Origin: Lachnospiraceae bacterium
Lineage (GTDB): Bacteria; Bacillota; Clostridia; Lachnospirales; Lachnospiraceae
DNA: 64,000 bases
Assembly (NCBI GenBank): GCA_029053015.1
Contig: JAIDHX010000018.1
Coordinates: 1-64,000, forward strand
Reading direction: 5' to 3'
The position numbers and the translations under genes were made by a program. The notes beneath the pieces were generated by a model. The model worked only from the letters and a program-made list of their open reading frames with translations, was not told the DNA's origin and ran no database searches. Below, piece by piece: positions 27,134 through 37,700 of this stretch (within the stretch, counting starts at the first letter, position 1; every line of letters starts with the position of its first letter).

Positions 27134-28459
27134 CTACTTTTTATCACTTTCTATTTCCATTTTCAATTCATTTATGCATGCCTCACATGCTTCTTGAGGT
27201 AATATAACAGCATTTTCATCATTGTTTAAAAGAGTTTTAAATACGCCTTCCGGATATAAAACTGGATATTTATCATCTGTTATAATACCCTCAAAAATTC
27301 CTAATAAATACTTGGATAATTGATAGATATTGTGCTGATAATCATGCGCTGCATATACCCCAAACAAAAGCGTATCATTTGAATTAAATGTCAATGAAGC
27401 TCCTATCGGAATTTGACTAAACTTATTAATTATACCAACCGTTTCTTTCTCCCCAAACAATTGCTTTTGCCGTTTTAATCCCTTAATTGATAATGACATA
27501 TCTAATAAGGCTTTCTGTATATTTCCAGAATTATACTTACCAATTTGATTATTGTACCTTAAATATACTCCCGCATTTATTGCTGCTGTAATTACCTCTA
27601 ATGACAATAATTCTCCCTGCAATGGTCCTATCACTGCAAATGTTCTTAGATGCAATATTTCATTATAATTTAAAATATATGATTCTCCAAATTTTTCAGG
27701 TAATTTTTTCCTAGCTAAATTTGCATAACTAAAAAAAGGGAATATCTCTTGGTTAGCAGAAGTGCTTAATCTTGCCAAATTTTCAGAAATTTCTTGCTTT
27801 AAAATTTCATTCCATTTCTTTATTTCCACATCATATTCAACACTCAATTCAAGTTTTAGAACATTAATTATGTCTTCAAAATTTTCAAATTGATTAATCC
27901 AGTTCCTTTGTGGATAGTCTTCACCTGATTGGACAGCTTTTTTCATTTCGTCAATTTTAGTCACTTCTTTAATAAAATCAAAAATTATTTCTGTATCTTT
28001 AATAATTGAGCTGGATTGCTTTGTAATTAATTTTAATTGTTCTTTCTTACTTTTTAAGGTTTCGTCTTTTAATAACTCATTTTCAATATACTTTTGTAAT
28101 GACTTTCTGTCTTCCCGAATATCCCACACACTTTTTCTAACAAAAACTAATAATTTTTTTATTACACCTTGCTGTGCTAATTCATTAGCATGCTGATATT
28201 CTTTTTGTGTAATTGTTATCAATGGGTTTTGAGAATAAATACCTCCTGCCCTAGAACCAATCAGCAAAATAAAATAATCACATTCTCCAATTGAATCTAA
28301 ACACGCTTGATATGAATTTTGGCTTGAATCTTTTTTAAAATCATTACGCTCTGACATCCTCACTTCATACCCTTTTTCTGTTAACCAATATTTTAAAGCT
28401 GAACGCAAATCTTTAAAATCATAAATTGTTGAACTTACAAAGACTTTTGGTTTATTCAT
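27134..28459 (-). CDS. DUF4062-domain protein, candidate defence component
   Basis: A 441-residue soluble protein whose first ~105 residues are a DUF4062 domain, a TIR-like Rossmann fold (KVFVSSTIYDFKDLRSALKYWL...CDYFILLIGSRAGG...ITQKEYQHANEL). DUF4062 is often the N-terminal module of STAND-type or antiphage proteins. The remaining ~330 residues are largely helical and not recognised; no P-loop is visible. AAAGGA precedes ATG 28459. It lies 109 bp after the TIR-membrane gene on the same strand and is probably co-transcribed with it. A defence role is inferred from domain and context. Confidence 0.75.
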   Translation of the reverse strand: MNKPKVFVSSTIYDFKDLRSALKYWLTEKGYEVRMSERNDFKKDSSQNSYQACLDSIGECDYFILLIGSRAGGIYSQNPLITITQKEYQHANELAQQGVIKKLLVFVRKSVWDIREDRKSLQKYIENELLKDETLKSKKEQLKLITKQSSSIIKDTEIIFDFIKEVTKIDEMKKAVQSGEDYPQRNWINQFENFEDIINVLKLELSVEYDVEIKKWNEILKQEISENLARLSTSANQEIFPFFSYANLARKKLPEKFGESYILNYNEILHLRTFAVIGPLQGELLSLEVITAAINAGVYLRYNNQIGKYNSGNIQKALLDMSLSIKGLKRQKQLFGEKETVGIINKFSQIPIGASLTFNSNDTLLFGVYAAHDYQHNIYQLSKYLLGIFEGIITDDKYPVLYPEGVFKTLLNNDENAVILPQEACEACINELKMEIESDKK

Positions 28460-28568
28460 ATATTTCCTTTCACTTTTTTGGTAACGTCATATTTTACCCT
28501 ATGCATAATTGTACCACATATCTGCTTTCTGTTATCAATTTTCAAGTTGCTCATCAATATGTAAAATG

Positions 28569-29810
28569 TTATTTTGAATCTTTTTCTTTTGAATTAGTCC
28601 TTTCTTTGCCTGTCTTAATATTAATTTTCTTATCCACATTTTCTGTCAATCCAACTAAATTCATCTGTATTTCACTTCTAATAATTTCTCGTAACATATC
28701 GTCTTGTGCTTCTACGGTACTAAATTTCCCAAGCAAATTTACACTTGATAAAAAACGTTCGTCCTCATGCAAAGCCTTATGATAATGGTTAAGTTGTAAC
28801 AAGGAATTTCGATATACCACCAATGCCGTACCTGCAATCAATTCAGTTATAACACCTCCAACAGCAGGAATAATCGACATTTGAAAACTCAGTCTAAACG
28901 CAATTGGCAATATAATCGATGCTATCATTAAAGCAAATCCAGAAATACACATAGACACTGCTAAAACAAACGATGCTTTTGCTTGTTTTTGACTCCAAGT
29001 GTAAAACTCTTTAATATCTTCAAGATTAATCAACATACGTCCTAACGCATCTATTTCATTTTTCTTATCTTCGTTTTCTGAATGTTCATGTTCTCCTTTT
29101 TTTATTTCTTCTGGAACTATGGCTTGTTTTAATCTTATTGAATAAGATTCTATTTCCTCTTTATCATCCTCCTGCCATCGCCTTTTCATAATGGATAAAT
29201 AGCTTGTAAAAAGTGTAACAACTGACATCATAACAGTTATTAAAACTAATGATAAACTTATTATATTTTCCATATCAAAATATCTAAAATCAGAAAATGG
29301 ATATCTTATGAACAAGACCACAAACAACACTGCAAGCATTTCAATTGCTAAAGTTATAATTATCATTGAAGATGTCCGACTATGGTTTTCTTTTGTATGC
29401 TTATGTGCGTAATTTCTTTTATGTTCCAATACTTTTTGAATATTCAATTTTGTTTTTCTTATATCTTCTTCGGATTTTGAATCACATTTAACATGTATCA
29501 TCCCCTCTAAAGCAGTGGGCACAATAGCATTGTCTAAAATAATCGGAATCAATATCGGTGTTCTATTTTTCTTACCCCAAATCAGTGCCCATTCTAATTC
29601 CATATAAAGCATAGTATTACCGATAAACTTCTTATCAACTATTGCCAAAACTACATCTGAATCTTTAATTATATTCATAGTAGAGTTATCTATATTAGCT
29701 ACTATCCCCTCTTCTATTGAATGTGAAATAATCCTAACATTTTTAATATCTTCAAGGAGTTTCTCTGCAAAGGGGATGTTCTCTTGAGTTGATATAATAT
29801 ATACTCTCAT
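28569..29810 (-). CDS. TIR-like protein with four membrane helices (TRADD-N-associated TM type)
   Basis: The protein has 413 residues. Residues 1-~135 form a TIR-like domain: RVYIISTQENIPFAEKLLEDI, DSDVVLAIVDKKFIG, YMELEWALIWGKKNRTPILIPIIL; the Glu in YMELEWA sits where the TIR catalytic Glu is expected. Two helices follow (SMIIITLAIEMLAVLFVVLF; IISLSLVLITVMMSVVTLF), then a charged loop. A second pair lies in a region resembling the cyanobacterial TRADD-N-associated 2TM domain (FYTWSQKQAKASFVLAVSM...GGVITELIAGTALVVYRNSL). ATG 29810 has an AAAGGA site; the longer frame needs a TTG start. It is likely a membrane-attached NAD-consuming or signalling effector. Confidence 0.75.
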   Translation of the reverse strand: MRVYIISTQENIPFAEKLLEDIKNVRIISHSIEEGIVANIDNSTMNIIKDSDVVLAIVDKKFIGNTMLYMELEWALIWGKKNRTPILIPIILDNAIVPTALEGMIHVKCDSKSEEDIRKTKLNIQKVLEHKRNYAHKHTKENHSRTSSMIIITLAIEMLAVLFVVLFIRYPFSDFRYFDMENIISLSLVLITVMMSVVTLFTSYLSIMKRRWQEDDKEEIESYSIRLKQAIVPEEIKKGEHEHSENEDKKNEIDALGRMLINLEDIKEFYTWSQKQAKASFVLAVSMCISGFALMIASIILPIAFRLSFQMSIIPAVGGVITELIAGTALVVYRNSLLQLNHYHKALHEDERFLSSVNLLGKFSTVEAQDDMLREIIRSEIQMNLVGLTENVDKKINIKTGKERTNSKEKDSK

Positions 29811-29844
29811 ATTTTCATTCCTTTCACACAATTTTGACAATTTT

Positions 29845-29853
29845 ATTATAACA
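29845..29853 (-). promoter_or_regulatory. Extended -10 of the TIR/DUF4062 operon
   Basis: Minus strand TGTTATAAT, an extended -10 box 35 bp upstream of the TIR gene ATG. No convincing -35 box was found. Confidence 0.45.
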
Positions 29854-29893
29854 CATACCTAATATACTTCCATTATTTATATAAAAGACGGCA

Positions 29894-30077
29894 TCAGCAC
29901 TTACACCAACACCTTTTTTCCTCGGTCAGTTTCGCCGTTGTTTCCGCCTCAAACATGCCTAAGACTTTTGGATATTTTTCATAAAGGTTCTCTATTTCAA
30001 CTCTTACGGCACAATATCCCTCTTTTTCTCTGAACAGCTTTGCTATGACAGAATCAAGGTATTCATTAAAGATATTG
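29894..30077 (-). pseudogene. C-terminal fragment of an accessory-element ORF
   Basis: A startless frame of about 60 codons reads FNEYLDSVIAKLFREKEGY and EIENLYEKYPKVLGMFE, ending at TGA 29894-29896. It looks like real protein but lacks an N-terminus, and it is joined directly to a parA remnant, implying a deletion between two genes of a former mobile element. Family not identified with certainty. Confidence 0.5.
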
Positions 30078-30084
30078 AGAACGT

Positions 30085-30254
30085 GCCAGGCAAATCATCT
30101 AGTCTGCCATAGCCAAGTGATATCGTAAGATTTACCTGTGCATCCGCAGCAATAAGCGGACTTTCTTAGCCTGCTGTGCCATACTGACACTCAAATTGAC
30201 TGCCGCAGTGTTCCTGCCAACACCGCATTTCTGGTTCGTCAGAGTGATTACTTT
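30085..30254 (-). pseudogene. parA: Decayed parA (partition ATPase) fragment
   Basis: Minus-strand translation gives KVITLTNQKCGVGRNTAAVN, then LSVSMAQQAKKV, a worn copy of the ParA Walker A region (normally QKGGVGKTT). After a frameshift comes DAQVNLTISLGYGRLDDLP, which is the next conserved ParA stretch. The Walker lysine is lost and the frame is broken, so it is non-functional. It shows that a plasmid or conjugative element once occupied this site beside rlmD. No other gene is seen in 30255-30374. Confidence 0.75.
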
Positions 30255-30374
30255 GCAATTTGATTTCTCTCACAAATTTCATCGTCTTTTCTTTGCTTCA
30301 TTATACAAAAAACTAGCGATAATACTTAAATGTGTAAATCAAAGAAAAGGTGTCCTACCATTTCTAAGCTACCA

Positions 30375-32057
30375 TCAAATCATACAAAAATATTCCAATG
30401 CTTCCCTAATAGCTACCTCCTTCTCCGGCGGACACTGCGGCACCTTGGCATCATCATTCTTCGGCAGATTATAGTTCTGCCCTACATCCAGTCCACATTT
30501 CCGCTTTACCTGTGCAATATATAGAGATGATACCGACAATCCCGTCTGCTCCTTCACATAATCCTTTATCTCCTGATAGGTTGCACCTTTCCGGAATCCG
30601 GACATATCCATATCCTCCAGCGAGAACTCTACCCCCACCTTCTTAGAGTCGATTTCTCCCTTGGAAAGCAGACACACCGTCTCCACATTCGCTGTCCAAG
30701 GAAACTGGTCCACCGCTGCCGCTCTTTCCACCACATAGCCATTCTCCAGAAAAACCTCCAAATCCCGCGCAAGGCTGGTGGGTTTGCAGGAAATATAAAC
30801 AATGCGTTCCACGCCGTAGTTTATGATTTTCGGCAGGGCTTTGGGATGGATACCATCCCTTGGTGGGTCGAGGATAATCAAATCCGGCTTTTCCGTGAGC
30901 GAATCCAGCACCTTCAACACGTCCCCCGCGATAAATTCGCAGTTGGAAAGGCCGTTTGCCTCCGCGTTTTTGCGGGCTGCCAGGACTGCTTCCTCCACAA
31001 TTTCCACGCCGATCACTTTCTTGGCAGCAGGCGCCATGAGCTGGGCGATGGTGCCGGTGCCGCTGTACAAATCGAATACCACCTTGCCGGAAGCCGCAGA
31101 ATCACTCTCCAAATCTCCGATATACTCCCGCACCGTGCGGTAAAGCACCTCCGCACCGTAGGAATTCGTCTGAAAAAAGGAAAATACCGATATTTTAAAC
31201 CGCAGCCCCAAAAGCTCCTCGTAAAAGAAATCCTGTCCGTACAATACTTCTGTTTTATCGCTCTGAATGACATCCGCGGGTGAATCATTGGTAATATGTA
31301 AAATCCCTGCCAGCGTTCCGCTCAGGGATACACTTTTTACGGTCTCGCAGAAACCTTGCAAAAGGCTCTCCGGTCCCTCTTCTCCTCCGGACGGCTGCGA
31401 TGTCGTCACCAGTGCCACCAGAATCTCACCCGTTTTGGATGCCTTCCTCACCAGCAGATGCCGCAAAAAGCCTTCATGGGTCAGTCTGTGGAAAAAGCTG
31501 ACTTTTCTTTGAGAAAAATATGCCAGCACAGCCGAGAGAATCCGCCTGTAATCCTCATCCACCAGTTTACAACCGCTTACCGTAACGATATCGTAAAAGC
31601 TTCCTCTTTTATGCATACCAAGCGCAAGCGGCCCGTCCTTCACTTCATCGCCAAAGGAAAACTCCATTTTATTGCGGTACTCATACTGCTGCGGACTCTG
31701 CCGGATTCCCTCCCAGAGATAAGCCTCCTGCCTGCCGGTAAGCACACCGTCAAGCAGCTTTTTTACCTGCTCCGCCTTCATTTTTGCCTGCTCTTCATAT
31801 GCCATGGACAGATAAGTACAGCCTCCGCACAACCCAAAATGGGAACACGGACTGCCCGTTTCTAAAGGTGACTTTTCCATCACCTCTAAAAGCCGGCCTT
31901 CCGCCTTCCCTTTTCTCAGCTTGTTGACGCAGAAGGATACTTTCTGTCCGGGCAGGCTGTTCTTTACGATACAGGTTTCTTCTCCCACGCGCACAACGCC
32001 CTTATTGGGAAAGTCCACCCGTTCTACAATGCCTTCATATACCTGTCCTTTTTTCAT
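30375..32057 (-). CDS. rlmD: 23S rRNA (uracil-C5)-methyltransferase, RlmD/RumA type, with C-terminal extension
   Basis: A 560-residue TrmA-family enzyme. It has an N-terminal TRAM domain (VYEGIVERVDFPNKGVVRV), Fe-S ligands in CSHFGLCGGC plus a later Cys, the SAM site FDLYSGTGTIAQLM, and the catalytic cysteine in ISCKPTSLARDL. After the normal end (about residue 465) comes a ~90-residue extension with GFRKGATYQEIKDYVKEQTG and SSLYIAQVKRKCGL. It is not needed for the core fold and may derive from an integrated element. ATG 32057 follows GGAGGAATTTC. The small membrane-protein gene precedes it by 35 bp. Confidence 0.92.
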   Translation of the reverse strand: MKKGQVYEGIVERVDFPNKGVVRVGEETCIVKNSLPGQKVSFCVNKLRKGKAEGRLLEVMEKSPLETGSPCSHFGLCGGCTYLSMAYEEQAKMKAEQVKKLLDGVLTGRQEAYLWEGIRQSPQQYEYRNKMEFSFGDEVKDGPLALGMHKRGSFYDIVTVSGCKLVDEDYRRILSAVLAYFSQRKVSFFHRLTHEGFLRHLLVRKASKTGEILVALVTTSQPSGGEEGPESLLQGFCETVKSVSLSGTLAGILHITNDSPADVIQSDKTEVLYGQDFFYEELLGLRFKISVFSFFQTNSYGAEVLYRTVREYIGDLESDSAASGKVVFDLYSGTGTIAQLMAPAAKKVIGVEIVEEAVLAARKNAEANGLSNCEFIAGDVLKVLDSLTEKPDLIILDPPRDGIHPKALPKIINYGVERIVYISCKPTSLARDLEVFLENGYVVERAAAVDQFPWTANVETVCLLSKGEIDSKKVGVEFSLEDMDMSGFRKGATYQEIKDYVKEQTGLSVSSLYIAQVKRKCGLDVGQNYNLPKNDDAKVPQCPPEKEVAIREALEYFCMI

Positions 32058-32092
32058 GAAATTCCTCCATGCCAAAGCATGCTTTCTATTCT

Positions 32093-32377
32093 TTATTCTT
32101 CCGGAGTTTCCTCTTCAAACACTTCGTCCTCGTCGAAATCGTCCTCGAACTCGTCTTCAAACTCATCTTCGAAGTCATCTAAATAATCCGGTCTCATATA
32201 ACGGTATACCGCATAAGCGATTGCTGCAACAGCCGCTACCGCGCCGATAATCGCAAGAACCCAGAGAACTTTGTTGCATTTCTTTTTCTCTTCTTCTTTT
32301 TCCTTCTTGCGAAGCAGCTCGTTCACCTTTAATTCGTTTGATTTTACCATGTCCACTAAAGCTTCCAGTCTGTTCAT
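32093..32377 (-). CDS. Small single-pass membrane protein with acidic tail
   Basis: A 94-residue protein. A charged coiled N-terminal part (ELLRKKEKEEEKKK), one transmembrane helix (VLWVLAIIGAVAAVAAIAYAVY, ~39-60) and a very acidic tail (DDFEDEFEDEFEDDFDEDE) are visible. The topology suggests a bridging or scaffold role but no function is known. Upstream of it an inverted repeat TATACT-N6-AGTATA (around 32394-32411) covers its likely promoter region. Confidence 0.75.
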   Translation of the reverse strand: MNRLEALVDMVKSNELKVNELLRKKEKEEEKKKCNKVLWVLAIIGAVAAVAAIAYAVYRYMRPDYLDDFEDEFEDEFEDDFDEDEVFEEETPEE

Positions 32378-32453
32378 AAATAAGCCCGCCTTTCTATACT
32401 TTACATAGTATACCTCAATTTAGAAATAGTATAGCACGAATCTATACTTTTTG

Positions 32454-34733
32454 CTACACTCTTTTCAATTTTGCAAAAGAAGCGTACATAATTTTCTGTC
32501 CTGCCTTGTCAAACAGCACTGTGACCTTGTAATCACGCGGCTCCTTCTGCATAGCCAAAACGGTTCCTTCTCCGTATTTTACATGGTTCACGCGGTCGCC
32601 CTCCGCATAATCCGGCACTGCCGGCGCTCCGATTGCGCTTCCTTTGGAGATACCCGCCAATTCATTCAATGCGCCTATGCCCTGTGCGATATACGGCTTT
32701 CTCGCCGGTGCAGTTGCCCGCGGACGCACAATGGCTTTGGGACGGGCATCAAATTTTTCCTGTGCAGCACTCATTTCATCCTGCTCCGCACGCTTTGCGC
32801 CTGAAGGCTTATTGTCCAGAAATGTGGTGGGAATTTCCTTTACAAAACGGCTGACCGCGTTATACTGCGTCTCTCCCCGCACCATACGCATTTTTGCGCA
32901 GCTCATTGTCAAATCATCCTTGGCACGGGTAATTCCCACATAAGCCAGACGGCGCTCCTCCTCCAAATCCGTCCTGTCGTCCGAGGTAATGGACATATAA
33001 CTCGGGAACAGCCCGTCTTCCATACCGGCAAGATATACACTGGAAAATTCAAGACCTTTTGCGCTGTGAAGCGTCATCAGAAGCACCTTATTGTCATTTC
33101 CGTCTACATTATCGATATCTGCAACCAGCGCTACCTCTTCCAGAAACTCACTGAGCGTAGCCTCCTCATGGCTTTCTTCATAGTACGCTGCCTTGCTTAT
33201 CAACTCATCGATATTGGAAATGCGGTCCTCTGCATCCTCGTCGTCAGACTCTTCCAGTTCCTTTACATATCCGGTCTTGTCCAATACATCTTCCACGAGC
33301 TCCTTCAATCCAAAATATTCCAGCTTGCTCCGAAAACTCTGTATCAACAGCACAAAAGGCTTAATTTTATCCGCCGCTTTTTTCAGCGCCACAATCTGGT
33401 CCGCCTCCCGCAGCGCATCGTAAAAGCTGATTCCGTGTTCCTCCGCATACGCCTGCACTTTGTCGATGCTGGTCTGTCCGATTCCGCGCTTTGGTACATT
33501 GATGATACGCCTTGCCGCCACATCATCCTGCCCGTTGTCTATGGTTTTCAAATATGCCAGAATATCCTTAATTTCCCTGCGTGCGTAAAAGTTCACCCCG
33601 CCCACTACATTGTAGGGGATTCCCTCTGCAATCATACGCTCCTCCAAAAGGCGGGACTGTGCATTGGTGCGGTACAGCACCGCGCACTCACGGTACTCCG
33701 TCTCACCGCGCCTCACTCGGTGCACAATATCGTCTGCAATATATTCCGCTTCCTCGTATGCCGTCTCAAACTGCCTGAAATGAATCCTGCTTCCGTCCTT
33801 CTTCTCCGTCCACAGCGCCTTGTCTTTCCGGCTCTCGTTGTTCCGGATAACGGCATTGGCCGCATCGAGAATCGTCTGTGTGGAACGGTAATTCTGCTCC
33901 AGCTTGATAACCTTCGCCTCCGGATATATTTTCTCAAAATCCAGTATATTGCGGATATTGGCGCCCCTGAATTTATAGATGGACTGGTCGTCATCGCCCA
34001 CCACGCACAAATTGCGGTATCTGTCCGCAAGCAGCCTGATAAACTCAAACTGCGCTGTGTTGGTATCCTGATACTCGTCCACCATAATATATTTAAAACG
34101 CTCCTGATAGCTGTGAAGCACTTCTTCACTCGTCTTAAACAGCTCCACCGTCTTTACAATCAAATCATCAAAATCAAGCGCATTGTTCTTTTTTAACGCC
34201 GCCTGATATTCTCTGTATACCGCCGCAATATTTTTTTTATTATAATCAAAACCTGCATTCAGCTCATATTCAATGGGAGAAATCATTTCGTCCTTTGCAG
34301 CGGATATGGCGGCAAGCAGACTGCGCTCCTTGTATATCTTGGGGTCCAGATTCAGCTTTTTGATAATTTCCTTCATCAGCGTTTTCTGGTCATCCGTATC
34401 ATAGATGGTAAAATTATTACCGTATCCCAGCCTGTCTATGTAGCGTCTGAGTATTCTGACGCAGGTGGAATGGAAGGTCGCAACCCAGACCTGCTCCGCG
34501 CCAAAACCAATTAACTTGTTCACTCTCTCACGCATTTCACCCGCCGCTTTATTTGTAAAAGTGATTGCCAGAATGTTCCATGCATTCACTCCCATTTCAT
34601 CTATCAGGTATGCCACCCTGTGAGTCAGCACGCGGGTTTTTCCGCTCCCGGCCCCTGCAAGCAGCAAAACAGGGCCGTCCACGGTAAAGACGCCCTGCTT
34701 CTGCGGTTCATTTAAGGTATCGTAAATACTCAT
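32454..34733 (-). CDS. pcrA: ATP-dependent DNA helicase PcrA/UvrD
   Basis: A 759-residue SF1A helicase for repair and rolling-circle replication. Walker A AGAGSGKT at ~26-33, Walker B VDEYQDTN, the VVGDDDQSIYKFRGA motif, LEQNYRST, and TLHSAKGLEF are all present. The C-terminus has the Tudor-like end domain (EGDRVNHVKYGEGTVLAM) that contacts RNA polymerase in PcrA. Start ATG 34733 overlaps the stop of the upstream c-di-GMP gene by 4 bp (ATGA), showing translational coupling. Confidence 0.96.
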   Translation of the reverse strand: MSIYDTLNEPQKQGVFTVDGPVLLLAGAGSGKTRVLTHRVAYLIDEMGVNAWNILAITFTNKAAGEMRERVNKLIGFGAEQVWVATFHSTCVRILRRYIDRLGYGNNFTIYDTDDQKTLMKEIIKKLNLDPKIYKERSLLAAISAAKDEMISPIEYELNAGFDYNKKNIAAVYREYQAALKKNNALDFDDLIVKTVELFKTSEEVLHSYQERFKYIMVDEYQDTNTAQFEFIRLLADRYRNLCVVGDDDQSIYKFRGANIRNILDFEKIYPEAKVIKLEQNYRSTQTILDAANAVIRNNESRKDKALWTEKKDGSRIHFRQFETAYEEAEYIADDIVHRVRRGETEYRECAVLYRTNAQSRLLEERMIAEGIPYNVVGGVNFYARREIKDILAYLKTIDNGQDDVAARRIINVPKRGIGQTSIDKVQAYAEEHGISFYDALREADQIVALKKAADKIKPFVLLIQSFRSKLEYFGLKELVEDVLDKTGYVKELEESDDEDAEDRISNIDELISKAAYYEESHEEATLSEFLEEVALVADIDNVDGNDNKVLLMTLHSAKGLEFSSVYLAGMEDGLFPSYMSITSDDRTDLEEERRLAYVGITRAKDDLTMSCAKMRMVRGETQYNAVSRFVKEIPTTFLDNKPSGAKRAEQDEMSAAQEKFDARPKAIVRPRATAPARKPYIAQGIGALNELAGISKGSAIGAPAVPDYAEGDRVNHVKYGEGTVLAMQKEPRDYKVTVLFDKAGQKIMYASFAKLKRV

Positions 34734-37700
34734 TCTGCCTTGTTAAACTCCTTTAAAAATTTCCTGAAATCGGGAATTGACATGGGGCGGGCATAATAAT
34801 AGCCCTGTACCATATCACAGTCCGCGTTGTCCAAAAGCAAAAGCTGCTCTTCAGTTTCCACGCCCTCTGCAATCACCTTGTATCCCATATGTTTCATCAT
34901 CTTAACCAGATATTTCACAATAACCGGCCCCTTAGAATCCTCGTCCGTATAGGCAAGGAACTTCTTGTCCAGCTTTATAATATCCGCATCCACACTTGCC
35001 AGAAGATTCAGTGAGGAATAACCGCTGCCGAAATCATCTATGGAAATGGCGATGCCACTCTCTTTAAGCCTCCGCAGATTGTTCATCAGCGCGGACAAAT
35101 CCAGCATAAAGATGGACTCGGTGATTTCCGCCTCAATCAATCCTGCAGGAATCTTTTTCCCTTCCAGGCGTGTCAGTATTTCATCCACAAAATTCGGATT
35201 TTCATTGTGACGCCTTGAGAAATTCACGGATATGGGAACCAGCTGTTCCCCCTCCTCCATGGCCGTCTTTAAGTATGCCAGAATCTGATCCAGCACTGCA
35301 AAATCCACGTTGGTAATAAAACCGTTTTTCTCAAAAACAGGAATGAAGCTGTCCGGATATATCATGGTGCCGTCCCCGCGCTGCCAGCGTACCAGTGCCT
35401 CTGCGCCGACTACCTTTCTGGACTTAAGGGAAACCTTTGGCTGCAGCCATGCCTTAAACTCGCCGTTTTCCAACGCCGTCGCCATATTGGCCAGAATCGC
35501 CTTTTCCGCCTCATTCTTTTCTTTTATTGTCTGATTATATACGACAACCACCGTGTTGGCAGTATCCTTGCCGTATTTTCGCGCAACATTTGCCCTGTCA
35601 ATCACGGAAGAAGGCAGTTCCTTTACATCATACACACTGCTGAAGCCCGAGACCGTAATCAGATTGCTCTGATCGTACTTACGGTTTATCTCGGCGCAGA
35701 ACTCTTTTGTCAGCGCAAGATAAGCGTCTTTTACATCATCGGCGTCCTCACCCTCCAAAAGTCCGGCAAAATGGTCCGACGTCACACGGGTAAACCAGAT
35801 TCCTTCCTTCATGCCGCGCAGTCTCTCAGCAAATGCCTTTAAGATTTTATCGCCTTCCGTATAGCCGTATAGTTCGTTCATATATTGGAAGTTTGAAAAG
35901 TCGGAATAGATGAAATGGTATCTGCCATCCACATTCTCCCGCATATACTGTGCTGCCAGCGATATAAATTTCTGATACTTGGGAAGTCCGGTAACCGTGT
36001 CATAATTAATCCGGAATTCTATTTCATTTTTTTCCTGCTCTCTCTCATGCACCTTTTGCAGATGATTGAAGAGAATACCGGCAAACTTGTACAGTCCCTC
36101 TCTCTCCTGATTCCAGTCACGGTCATGCTTTCTGTCAACAAACGCAATAAAGCCTCGTATCTCTTCCTCTTCCCCCGTTCTCACGAAAAGAATGGAGCCC
36201 ACCTGCTCACCCGGCATCTTTTGTATCTCTTCGTGCCGAAGCGCCAGAATACCGCGCTCGTCAAAATTCTCATGGATATACCGCCAGGCTTTGTCCGACC
36301 GCTGCAGAATATATTCCTCTTTCTGCCGTTTGTCGCGCCTGCTCCAGTGATACTTCTTTTCCCTGTACTCATTCTCCATGGAGATGTATACAATGTCATC
36401 AATATCAAAAAATCCGCAGATTCTGTCAGACGCCATCCGCAGTCCGCTCTCCCTGTCAGGCACATTGTCCAACAGTTCCAAAACAAACAGAACCAGCTCC
36501 TCAACACTGTGAACTACCGTCTCTTCCCTGACATAGTCCTCTTCTTGTTCACGTCTTGTATAGGTTCCCTCGGGAAGAATCCCTTTCTTGCCTGCCGTAA
36601 TGATGAGATAGCCGTTCTTGCCACCCTGTCTTATCTGATACAGCGCATAGTCCGCCCACTGAAACAGCTTTTCAAACTCTCTGCTTTCATCAGTACAGCG
36701 CGCAACGCCTATGCTGCAGGAAATCTTGATATTTCTTTCCTTGTCTTCATAAACGCCCTTTACCGTATTATTCAACGTCTGCAGGCGCTCCTCCAGCGCT
36801 TCTTTTGAGATGCCCTCTGCAAATATCATGAACTCGTCTCCGCCGACTCTGCCCAAAAGCGAGTCCTTAAAGGAGTTTTTCAGTTCATCCGCAACCATGC
36901 ACAGTACAGCGTCTCCGACAAAATGCCCATTCGCCTCATTTATCAGTTTGAAATTGTCCACATCTAAAATAATCAGCCAGCACGGAAGCTGAAGCGCCGG
37001 ATTTTGCAGTCTTGATCTGATTTTATCTTCTATCACCTGCAGATTGTAAACCCCTGTCAGGGAATCCCTCTCCAGAATGTTTTTTAACTGCTCTTCCTTT
37101 TCCTTGCGCTCATCTATATTTTTGGTATGACCCATTACTTTTACAGGTTTTCCTGCATAATCACACAGCGTCACACCTTCTATTTCCACCCAATGATATT
37201 TTCCATCCTTGTATTTTTTGCGAAGCTCCGTCAGAATATGCTTTTTACCTACATGCAATTCATTGCAGAACTGCTCAAGTCTGTCCGCATCCCCCGGATG
37301 TACATAACCGGTCTGCCGGATTGTCTTGGTATAGGTTTTTGCAATCTGCTCGTTATTGATAACAGCTTCATCCTGGCGGGTATATTCCATGGTATCCGTT
37401 TCAATGTCGTACTCAAAAATCATATCTCCCGACATGCTCGCCAAAACATCCAGTTTCTTTTTTTCCTGTTCTAACTGGAAGTAGGTTTTTTTCACATCCG
37501 TAATATCCGTTATTACACTTTGGAGCACGGTTTTTTCGTCATTTATCAAAAGTACCGCCTGCATCAGACGCCACTCTTTTCTTCCGTCCATATAATACAC
37601 GGCATATTCCATCTGGATAACATCGCCGTCCTTGCCGCTTTCTATCTTGCTCTGCAGCTCTTTCCATTCGTCTTCGGCTAAAAGTCTGTCGTAACGGTTA

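Noticed and set aside
33066-34196. 376-codon plus-strand open frame
   Set aside because: Antisense to pcrA, whose motifs are unmistakable; codon pattern is that of a shadow frame.
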